Assembly: GCA_018814945.1 (NCBI GenBank)
Contig: JAHIYT010000091.1
Location: 1-11,628, forward strand
Origin: Patescibacteria group bacterium
GTDB lineage: Bacteria > Patescibacteriota > Gracilibacteria > UM-FILTER-43-11
Length of the DNA: 11,628 bases
Reading direction: 5' to 3'
Below, in pieces: positions 6,948-11,628 of the stretch (the first letter of the stretch is position 1; each line of letters starts with the position of its first letter). Made by a program: the position numbers and the translations under genes. Under the pieces are notes generated by a model, which ran no database searches, was not told the origin of the DNA, and saw nothing but the letters and a program-made list of their open reading frames with translations.

Positions 6948-7011
6948 TAAATAGAATAAAATAAAATTGAATTGACTGGCTAACATTAGTTGTTAATAAA
7001 ATATGAATATA

Positions 7012-7020
7012 TGGTAAAAT
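7012..7020 (+). promoter_or_regulatory. Extended -10 element before the 80-residue gene
   Basis: TGGTAAAAT: TGn plus a five-of-six -10 match, 28 bp before the ATG at 7049. No clear -35 at the standard distance. It is divergent from the acs promoter about 65 bp away. Confidence 0.45.
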
Positions 7021-7048
7021 AACCCCCTATTTAAATAAATTATTAATT

Positions 7049-7291
7049 ATGAGAAGACCAAAAATACCTAAGCCAGATGAAATTGCCCCTGAGTCTGAAA
7101 TAGAGCAAGGTCTTGCTTCAGGCAATTTTAACGTTGCCGGGACATACAGACATAACGATAAAAAAGAGTCTAGAAGATACGATGCCGATTTAAGGGGGGT
7201 TATTGAAAGCGGAAAAAAATATGCTACCACTTATCGTGGGCAAATAATCTTGTTATGGATTAAGCAGGATTCCGAAGATTCAGAAAAATAA
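7049..7291 (+). CDS. Small hypothetical protein
   Basis: An 80-residue hydrophilic protein that I do not recognise. It starts MRRPKIPKPDEIAPESEIEQ, is rich in charged residues, and has no signal peptide or membrane segment; a short hydrophobic strand (IILLW) lies near residue 66-70. It is read rightwards, away from acs, and ends 13 bp before the end of the convergent recombinase gene. An extended -10 sequence TGGTAAAAT at 7012-7020 would give a leader of about 20 nt ending in ATTAATT before the ATG. Almost the same leader end precedes the cassette gene at 9180. The promoter and the protein-like composition favour a real gene over the shorter antisense frame. Confidence 0.6.
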   Translation: MRRPKIPKPDEIAPESEIEQGLASGNFNVAGTYRHNDKKESRRYDADLRGVIESGKKYATTYRGQIILLWIKQDSEDSEK

Positions 7292-7304
7292 TTAAATAAT
7301 CAAA

Positions 7305-8120
7305 TTACAAAGGACTCTTAATCCCTTTCAGTCCCAAACTGGTCACTTTTGTATAAAGTTGAGTAGTTGTAATACTAGAATGCCCAAGTAAAGATTGTAC
7401 ATACCTAACATCCGTACCATTTTCCAGCAAATGCGTAGCAAAACTATGGCGAAGCGAATGAAATGTCGCATTTTTCATAATACCAACCTTTTTCATAGCA
7501 TCTTCAAATATTTTACCAGCTGTTCGTGTGGCCAGCTTACCGCCCCTTTGGCTATCAAACACATAATCATTTATACCCTTTCCATTCATCTGCGCCCTTA
7601 AATCATTACATAATTTTTCTGAAATAAGTGTAATGCGATCCTTTTTACCCTTCGCCTCTTTAATATGCAAAGTAAGTTCAGCCAAATTCACATCTTTTAC
7701 CTTTAAGCTTACAGCCTCACTTACCCTAAGCCCTGCCGAATAAGCCAAAGCTATCAAAAGTTTATGCTTCCTGTTGTTTATAGCATCAATGACACTGGCA
7801 ATTTCCTCCCGCGATAAAATAACCGGCAGTTTTTTGGATTTTTTAGCAAAACGGATATCAATATTCCCTCTCCATTTTGCAATCTGGTAAAAATAAAATT
7901 TAATAGCATTCAAATACACATTTATAGTCTGTGACGCATAGCCTTTTTCCTCTTTTTCCAAAAGAAAACGTTTAATATGCTCAACATCAGGCACCTTATA
8001 ATCATAATGTTTAAGAGAGAAATATTCATTTAGACACGCCAAATAACTCTTTATAGTTTTAGGACTATAATTCCTCAGCCGTAATTCATTTTTTACAGCC
8101 ATTAACAAACTTTCATTCAT
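7305..8120 (-). CDS. Tyrosine recombinase, integron-integrase-like but without the extra IntI segment
   Basis: Cuts and rejoins DNA through a covalent phosphotyrosine link. The 271 residues comprise an N-terminal SAM-like core-binding domain (NYSPKTIKSYL near 17-27) and a catalytic domain. The full catalytic set is visible: Arg132 (AGLRVSE), Lys157, His221 and Arg224 (HSLRHSFATHLL), His247 (LLGHSSITTT) and the nucleophile Tyr256. The end, LYTKVTSLGLKGIKSPL, resembles the YTHV..GGAGVRSPLD end of integron integrases. However, the roughly 20-40-residue insertion that IntI proteins carry before the HxxR box is absent: GKGINDYVFDSQ leads directly on. The gene points away from an attI-like site and attC-like sites, as intI does. 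A TTGCTT-17-TAAAAT promoter lies at 8178-8206. Alternatives are a XerC/D-type or phage-type integrase; the attC-like sites make integron function the best reading. Confidence 0.85.
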   Translation of the reverse strand: MNESLLMAVKNELRLRNYSPKTIKSYLACLNEYFSLKHYDYKVPDVEHIKRFLLEKEEKGYASQTINVYLNAIKFYFYQIAKWRGNIDIRFAKKSKKLPVILSREEIASVIDAINNRKHKLLIALAYSAGLRVSEAVSLKVKDVNLAELTLHIKEAKGKKDRITLISEKLCNDLRAQMNGKGINDYVFDSQRGGKLATRTAGKIFEDAMKKVGIMKNATFHSLRHSFATHLLENGTDVRYVQSLLGHSSITTTQLYTKVTSLGLKGIKSPL

Positions 8121-8177
8121 GCTACTATTGGGTTAAAATACTATTGGTTCGGGTTGGCAACTACGTATTGGATGGTG

Positions 8178-8206
8178 ATTTTAACTAATATCCTCTCTCA
8201 AAGCAA
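8178..8206 (-). promoter_or_regulatory. Promoter of the recombinase gene
   Basis: Minus strand: -35 TTGCTT (8206-8201), 17-bp spacer, -10 TAAAAT (8183-8178). The start near 8171 gives a leader of about 50 nt before the ATG at 8120. The leader contains CCAATAGTA twice (near 8146-8138 and 8131-8123). It sits between the recombinase gene and the attI-like site, as intI promoters do. Confidence 0.6.
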
Positions 8207-8252
8207 GTAAAAATTTCCTACAACATTTGGACACCCACCCATCCTCCCTTTC

Positions 8253-8330
8253 TATCCGCAATTAATTACCTATAAACCCCCAAATCAGATAGATATCGGC
8301 AATTAACTGCTGATAGAAACTAGTTAGGTG
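8253..8330 (+). other. attI-like recombination site
   Basis: The core GTTAGGT at 8323-8329 fits the integron consensus GTTRRRY and is the exact complement of the ACCTAAC that opens both attC-like sites. AGAAAC before it resembles the AAACAAA that precedes the core of attI1. Two near-identical 13-mers, TATCCGCAATTAA (8253) and TATCGGCAATTAA (8294), lie 41 bp apart upstream, the kind of direct repeat that binds extra integrase in attI. The site lies between the recombinase promoter and the first cassette. Exchange would fall between G8323 and T8324. Confidence 0.6.
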
Positions 8331-8378
8331 AAATGGCCTTATTAATAGTGGTAGATTTTGACACTTTTGAGGTATGTG

Positions 8379-8405
8379 AAAAAGCCCCGATATAGAAATC
8401 AGGGC
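8379..8405 (-). terminator. Terminator of the cassette 1 gene
   Basis: Minus strand: GCCC-T-GAT, a six-base loop, ATC-G-GGGC with one mismatch, followed by five T. It lies 60 bp after the stop codon of the gene ending at 8465. Confidence 0.65.
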
Positions 8406-8464
8406 GAGATTTTCTAGAGACAGAAATCGCATCAGGACGATGGATTGTCTCAACATAGATTGAA

Positions 8465-8746
8465 CTACTTGCCCTCCCTTGGGATAAATCGCCAAATTAT
8501 ATTTCTGTAAGGAGACTTTGATTTGTTTTCAATGACAATTGGAGCTAATGGTTCAAACTCTTCAGATCGAACTTTCGTAAGTATAACCTCACAGAAAACA
8601 ACTGCCTTTGTATCGTCATCGACTACCTCAAACCAAATATCCTTCCGTTCGCTACCTAAGTAAATATCTAAGTCGTAAATTCGAATTGTCGTACAATCCG
8701 CATTATGCTCTATACACACTCTCGCAGAAATATGTGACTCATACAT
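8465..8746 (-). CDS. Hypothetical protein of cassette 1, reversed within the cassette
   Basis: A 93-residue acidic protein that I do not recognise. It starts MYESHISARVCIEHNADC and looks beta-rich (IRIYDLDIYLGSERKDIWFE near 21-40). It has no signal peptide or membrane helix. Three cysteines lie at residues 11, 18 and 52. The gene is well supported as a unit: AAGGAG lies five bases before the ATG (8752-8757), the clearest Shine-Dalgarno in the window, and a hairpin followed by five T ends the message at 8405-8379. Another minus-strand terminator-like hairpin lies upstream of it at 8855-8831. It is read against the direction of the cassette array, so it cannot use an integron cassette promoter and must bring its own. 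Self-contained reversed cassettes in integrons sometimes hold toxin-antitoxin genes, but nothing here identifies one. Confidence 0.7.
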   Translation of the reverse strand: MYESHISARVCIEHNADCTTIRIYDLDIYLGSERKDIWFEVVDDDTKAVVFCEVILTKVRSEEFEPLAPIVIENKSKSPYRNIIWRFIPREGK

Positions 8747-8751
8747 TTTCT

Positions 8752-8757
8752 CTCCTT
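8752..8757 (-). promoter_or_regulatory. Strong Shine-Dalgarno of the cassette 1 gene
   Basis: AAGGAG on the minus strand, five bases before the ATG at 8746. It fixes the start and is the only such site in the window; the other genes rely on AT-rich leaders. Confidence 0.8.
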
Positions 8758-8830
8758 ATATTTGACCCAAAGCCATGGGAGCTCGGTTGTTTATTACAAG
8801 TAGTTTAAAAGATCAGAAGTAGCTCACTTT

Positions 8831-8855
8831 AAAAAAGAAGCCAAACTTATGGCTT
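8831..8855 (-). terminator. Terminator-like hairpin upstream of the cassette 1 gene
   Basis: Minus strand: AAGCCA, six-base loop, TGGCTT, then C and six T. The stem is short (6 bp, half A-T). It would stop leftward transcription from later cassettes before it reaches the cassette 1 gene. The stretch 8747-8938 holds nothing else that I recognise. Confidence 0.45.
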
Positions 8856-8938
8856 GATATTGTACATATAAAACTAAAATCTGTCAATCTCATCCAATAT
8901 TTAAAAGTGCCAAAATTCTAATTATAGACGGCCACATC

Positions 8939-9102
8939 ACCTAACAGCAGTTTATACGGTTCGTGACCTTTGACCTCTTCTTCCCTATTCTATGACTTTG
9001 GTCGAGAGATCAAAGATCACTCTCCCAAATTTATTGGTTGTTAACCGCTTCGCGGTATATTATACAACCAGTCAACGTTCGCATATACCGCAAACGTTAT
9101 GT
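8939..9102 (+). repeat. attC-like site 1 (end of cassette 1)
   Basis: The left core ACCTAAC (8939-8945) fits RYYYAAC; the right core GTTATGT (9096-9102) fits GTTRRRY except for its fifth base. Inner boxes GCAGTTTATA (8947-8956) and CATATACCGC (9082-9091) pair at 7 of 10, or 9 of 10 on the bottom strand with wobbles. Stem A is TGACCTTTGACCTCT (8964-8978) with AGAGATCAAAGATCA (9005-9019), 13 of 15, both misfits being G-T on the bottom strand. Stem B is TGGTTGT/ACAACCA (9035-9041 with 9064-9070) around ACCGC-TTC-GCGGT. At about 164 bp it is longer than most attC sites. Confidence 0.72.
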
Positions 9103-9129
9103 GAAATAGCAAAAACCCAATTACAACTA

Positions 9130-9158
9130 TTGACATATATTGAAATATATGTTACAAT
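9130..9158 (+). promoter_or_regulatory. Promoter of the cassette 2 gene
   Basis: Consensus -35 TTGACA (9130-9135), 17-bp spacer, and an extended -10 TGTTACAAT with TACAAT at 9153-9158. This is the best promoter in the window. Transcription would start near 9165, about 15 bp before the ATG. It begins 33 bp inside the cassette, so the gene does not depend on an integron promoter. Confidence 0.85.
9133..9152. promoter_or_regulatory. Palindromic operator inside the cassette 2 promoter
   Basis: ACATATATT, two bases (GA), then AATATATGT: a perfect 9+9 inverted repeat that fills the spacer between the -35 and -10 boxes. A dimeric repressor bound here would block RNA polymerase. No classic DNA-binding protein is encoded next to it; autoregulation by the 129-residue product is possible but unproven. 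Confidence 0.7.
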
Positions 9159-9179
9159 TTACGTATAAAATAATTAATT

Positions 9180-9569
9180 ATGAATAAATCTGAAATCGAT
9201 AAGAATGCTTTAGAGCTTGGAAAAGCAATATTACCCCTCGCTGGACAAGCAATTGTTACTGACGGTGCCACAGGACTTGAAAAAGAATTGGACTTCGTTG
9301 TAAAACACGCCCCAAATCCCGCTCATGCAAAATTGACTGATGCAAGGCGAGGAGACAATATAGAAAGTAAGAGGCTTGAAGATGAAGTTGTAAGGGCTCT
9401 TCATGAAGTAGTAACGCAAATTGACTACACTCTCCAAAATATTGAACGAGATGCCATCATACCGGGTGGTATCCATCTAAACAAAGAAGAGATACAAGAC
9501 TTGAAGAACATATTGCAGCAAAAAAGGGACTATTTCACTCAATTCTTCGATGAAACAAGTGACTTATAA
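9180..9569 (+). CDS. Hypothetical protein of cassette 2
   Basis: A 129-residue soluble acidic protein that I do not recognise. No signal peptide, membrane segment or known catalytic motif is visible. The first 45 residues carry small hydrophobic stretches (ILPLAGQAIV). From residue 63 on the sequence is mostly charged heptad-like helix (ESKRLEDEVVRALHEVVTQ, then KEEIQDLKNILQQKRDYF), so a helical bundle or coiled coil is plausible. It has its own near-consensus promoter with a perfect palindrome in the spacer, which implies dedicated repression. The leader is only about 15-20 nt and has no Shine-Dalgarno. It is the only gene in its cassette, and attC-2 begins about 45 bp after its stop. Confidence 0.8.
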   Translation: MNKSEIDKNALELGKAILPLAGQAIVTDGATGLEKELDFVVKHAPNPAHAKLTDARRGDNIESKRLEDEVVRALHEVVTQIDYTLQNIERDAIIPGGIHLNKEEIQDLKNILQQKRDYFTQFFDETSDL

Positions 9570-9614
9570 ATATATACTACCTCAAGCATCTTCCAAGTAA
9601 GTTTTTTCAACATC

Positions 9615-9775
9615 ACCTAACAGGCGTATACCCAACTCATAGCTTTTGCTTCAACTTATTACTAACGTAATGGACGAGTATAGCAAAAGCTATATCGTCC
9701 AAATTTACTGGTGTTTAGCCCCTACGGGGCATATTATAACACCAGCCAACTTCGGTTATACGCCGAACGTTATAC
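9615..9775 (+). repeat. attC-like site 2 (end of cassette 2)
   Basis: Same plan as site 1 with different bases. The left core is ACCTAAC (9615-9621) and the right core GTTATAC (9769-9775). Inner boxes GGCGTATA (9623-9630) and TATACGCC (9757-9764) pair perfectly. Stem A is ATAGCTTTTGCT (9639-9650) with AGCAAAAGCTAT (9682-9693), perfect over 12 bp. Stem B is CTGGTGTT/AACACCAG (9708-9715 with 9738-9745) around GCCCC-TAC-GGGGC. Single-stranded joints are conserved with site 1: CCAAATTTAYTGG, ATATTAT and CCAGYCAAC. Confidence 0.75.
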
Positions 9776-9808
9776 ACAATTCAAACAATATTTTTCTAAC
9801 GGAAAATT

Positions 9809-11113
9809 ATGTTTAAAAAAGAAATCAAAGGCGGCCCAAGGTTTCTAATAAGATCAACCCATGCAAATGTAGTGATGTATGGTATGTTTGAAACCACTAT
9901 TTTAAAAGATGCCTTAGAAAAAGCAGTTCTTTTGTTAGCTGATAAACACCAACTTCTGAATTGCCATATTGAAACTGAAAAAGGAAACAAGGCATACTAT
10001 GTCATTGATAAAGAATTATCACCTGAAATTAACACGTCAGAATTCAAAGACATAAACAAAATACTCACAAATGAACTTAAGCATCGTTTTGACCTTGAAA
10101 AAGGCCCTTTAATTAGATTTACCCTGCTAAACCAAGAGGAAACAACCCTGATAATAAACTGTCATCATGCTATTTGCGATGGAATGTCTCTTGTTTATCT
10201 TTTTAAAGATATAGCGAAAATTTTATCTGGAGAGAGTATAAAGATTGAACGAAAAAAACCTGTTTTTCTTGAACTAGAAAATATCCCGCAAAGGGTGGCC
10301 AATCCAATTTCCAAATTCTTCATTGGCTTAATGAACAAAAAACTGAGTAAAGAGACCATTAGTTTTTCAAATCAATTATCTCAGAAGCTGCATACTGATT
10401 ATTGGAAGGAATATAAGCCTCAAATTATCCAATTTAAATTCTCAAAAGAAGAAACAGCAAATATTATTTCGCAATGCAAACAAAATAATGTTTCAGTTAA
10501 TACAGGGCTGGTTACTGCTTTCTTGTATACAGACAATCAAGTATTTGGAAAAAAAGACAATTCAGGCAAAGTTATAATTACCGATAATCTAAGAACTTAT
10601 CTTAAAGATCAACCCGGTGAAAGCTTGGGTTATTTTGTTTCAACCTTGAAACCCTATCTAAAATATAACGAGAAAAAAACTTTCTGGAAAAACGGGCAAA
10701 TATTCCATAAAAAGATTGAGCGACTTTTAAAAAAAGATATTTTAAAAAATCAAATAGTGGATCTGTTTAGCTCAAACTTGTTAGATGTGGTTATGCTGAA
10801 TTTATTCGGACAAAGAGAAGATAAGATAGCTAAAAAAATAATAAAGAAAGCGGGAATGTATAAAAATTATGCAACATTTACCATTACAAATTTAGGGCTA
10901 ATAAAAACAGATGATAATTCAGGAAAGCTTAAATTAAAAACCTTATTCGGTCCAATGGCAGTTTCTGAGGCAATGGAAAAATTTATAAGTGTTCTAACAA
11001 TCAACAATGAACTTCATTTTTCAATATGTTTTAATGAAAACAGTGTTGATCAGGAATCAATTCTCAAAATAAAAGAACCAATTTTACAAATATTTGATGA
11101 TAGCACAAGATAA
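9809..11113 (+). CDS. Condensation-domain-superfamily acyltransferase (HHxxxDG)
   Basis: A 434-residue protein of the chloramphenicol-acetyltransferase-like fold shared by NRPS condensation domains, alcohol acetyltransferases, PapA-type enzymes and wax synthases. The active-site motif HHAICDG is at residues 119-125; His120 would be the general base. The usual preceding strand (TTLIINCHH) and a following helix (MSLVYLFKDI) are in place. NLRTYL at 260-265 and TITNLGLI near 358-365 fit the C-terminal half of the fold. Such enzymes move an acyl group from a thioester to a hydroxyl or amine. No carrier-protein or adenylation domain is fused, so a free-standing acyltransferase is more likely than peptide synthesis. 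The substrate is unknown. It is the first gene of cassette 3, and its ATG lies 33 bp after the attC-2 core. The SRPBCC gene follows 21 bp downstream. Confidence 0.8.
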   Translation: MFKKEIKGGPRFLIRSTHANVVMYGMFETTILKDALEKAVLLLADKHQLLNCHIETEKGNKAYYVIDKELSPEINTSEFKDINKILTNELKHRFDLEKGPLIRFTLLNQEETTLIINCHHAICDGMSLVYLFKDIAKILSGESIKIERKKPVFLELENIPQRVANPISKFFIGLMNKKLSKETISFSNQLSQKLHTDYWKEYKPQIIQFKFSKEETANIISQCKQNNVSVNTGLVTAFLYTDNQVFGKKDNSGKVIITDNLRTYLKDQPGESLGYFVSTLKPYLKYNEKKTFWKNGQIFHKKIERLLKKDILKNQIVDLFSSNLLDVVMLNLFGQREDKIAKKIIKKAGMYKNYATFTITNLGLIKTDDNSGKLKLKTLFGPMAVSEAMEKFISVLTINNELHFSICFNENSVDQESILKIKEPILQIFDDSTR

Positions 11114-11134
11114 TAAAAAATTAATACGAATTAT

Positions 11135-11628
11135 ATGAATTTATTCAAAACATTAGTCTTAAAAGACACAATAGAAATAAAAGTAACGCCTGAAACAATC
11201 TGGAATTTTTTCTACAATCTTGAGAAGAATTACAAAGCGTGGCATCCCAAAGACCATGTTTCATTCAAGTGGACCAAAGGAAAGCCAATGGAAACCGGTT
11301 CTCATTGGTTTGCTGGAGAATATATATTAGGTGAGCTGAAAAAAGGCGGAGGAATAGTCGGGGAGGTCATTCCAAACAGAAAGATTGTATTCAAAAATGC
11401 TTTCCCTATATCGATAGTTTTCCCTAGATTTGAATGGCTAATTGAGTCCAAAGGTTCAAAGTCTGTTTTTACTGCGGTAAGTTATGTAAGAGCTGAAAAA
11501 TTTATGCGTAAATTAGCATCTATTTTTCATCACCCGGATAAGAAAAATTTGGATACTATGATTGCGGCTGGAAAAAAACATGTAAAAGAAGAAGGAGAAA
11601 ATCTTAAAAAAATATTAGAAAAGAAACA
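11135..11628 (+). CDS. SRPBCC (START-like) family protein, nearly complete, runs off the window
   Basis: A 164-codon open frame with no stop before the window ends. It starts MNLFKTLVLKDTIEIKVTPE, then TIWNFFYNLEKNYKAWHP, the typical entry of SRPBCC helix-grip proteins (first strand, then two short helices). WLIESKGSKSVFTAVSYV near 101-118 reads as antiparallel strands. The long C-terminal helix is charged (KHVKEEGENLKKILEKK), as in polyketide-cyclase-like members. This fold holds a hydrophobic ligand in a deep cavity; some members are enzymes, others carriers. It follows the acyltransferase by 21 bp without a separate promoter, so the two are probably co-transcribed and may act on one lipid-like substrate, which is inference. 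No Shine-Dalgarno. Confidence 0.8.
   Translation, partial: MNLFKTLVLKDTIEIKVTPETIWNFFYNLEKNYKAWHPKDHVSFKWTKGKPMETGSHWFAGEYILGELKKGGGIVGEVIPNRKIVFKNAFPISIVFPRFEWLIESKGSKSVFTAVSYVRAEKFMRKLASIFHHPDKKNLDTMIAAGKKHVKEEGENLKKILEKK

Larger units (their letters stand above)
7305..11628 (+). mobile_element. Integron-like element: integrase, attI, two complete cassettes and a third that runs off the end
   Basis: The layout is that of an integron. The recombinase gene is at 8120-7305. An attI-like core GTTAGGT is at 8323, about 200 bp upstream of the recombinase start. Cassette 1 spans about 8324-9096 (773 bp), cassette 2 about 9097-9769 (673 bp), and cassette 3 starts at about 9770. Each complete cassette ends in an attC-like site of about 165 bp. 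These sites share the start CATCACCTAACAG, the end AACGTTAT and a branched fold. The first cut is placed by analogy with G/TTRRRY; exact ends are inferred. The short-period repeats at resident gene junctions are not seen here, and cassette 1 differs from its surroundings in its translation signal. Confidence 0.72.

Noticed and set aside
7027..7230. A 67-residue minus-strand frame antisense to the 80-residue gene
   Set aside because: No promoter or ribosome site is seen; the plus-strand frame has an extended -10 and more protein-like composition.
8227..8255. TTGGAC-17-TTCTAT as an integron cassette promoter (Pc)
   Set aside because: The -10 matches only three of six bases, and the first two cassettes do not need it.
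8262..8495. A 77-residue minus-strand frame
   Set aside because: It runs through the cassette 1 terminator and the attI-like core and overlaps the end of the better supported 93-residue gene.
8939..9775. CRISPR array or insertion-sequence ends
   Set aside because: Only two long imperfect repeats about 670 bp apart, with genes between them and no transposase or cas gene; the core motifs and folds fit attC better.

Overview
The window looks like a contig from a Candidate Phyla Radiation (Patescibacteria) or similarly reduced bacterium. This is inferred from gene content: a DUF4012 membrane protein, a stand-alone four-helix-bundle (S23-type) protein, AT-rich spacers and an almost complete lack of Shine-Dalgarno sequences before the resident genes. 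No phylogenetic marker is present, so lineage is not proven.

Positions 1-7000 are a resident block read mostly leftwards (minus strand). In transcription order it holds acetyl-CoA synthetase (6906-5005), a DUF4012 membrane protein (4942-3197), a four-helix-bundle protein (3065-2682), a probable structured RNA of about 325 nt (about 2599-2273) with its own promoter and Rho-independent terminator, a short-chain dehydrogenase (2112-1345), L-lactate dehydrogenase (1312-383) and the start of a DnaQ-like 3'-5' exonuclease (281 to beyond position 1). Lactate dehydrogenase and the dehydrogenase/reductase form a probable two-gene operon and, with Acs, point to fermentative pyruvate/acetate metabolism. 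The gene junctions here carry short tandem repeats of 7-8 bp, each with a different word; one doubles as the promoter of the DUF4012 gene. A small gene of unknown function (7049-7291) faces the opposite way.

Positions 7305-11628 look like an integron. A tyrosine recombinase (8120-7305, minus) ends in a GIKSPL tail like integron integrases but lacks their usual extra segment before the HxxR box. About 200 bp upstream of its start is an attI-like site with the core GTTAGGT (8323). Two sites of about 165 bp follow (8939-9102 and 9615-9775). They share the ACCTAAC start, a GTTATRY end and a covarying branched fold. Most non-Watson-Crick pairs in the fold become G-T wobbles on the bottom strand, the strand that integron integrases recombine at attC. 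These sites delimit two complete cassettes and the start of a third. Cassette 1 has a minus-strand gene with the only strong Shine-Dalgarno in the window, with terminators on both sides. Cassette 2 has a small gene with a near-consensus promoter that contains a perfect palindromic operator. Cassette 3 has a condensation-domain-type acyltransferase followed by an SRPBCC-fold protein that runs off the window.

The two most unusual features are the integron-like platform in a CPR-like genome and the unidentified promoter-to-terminator RNA at 2273-2634.
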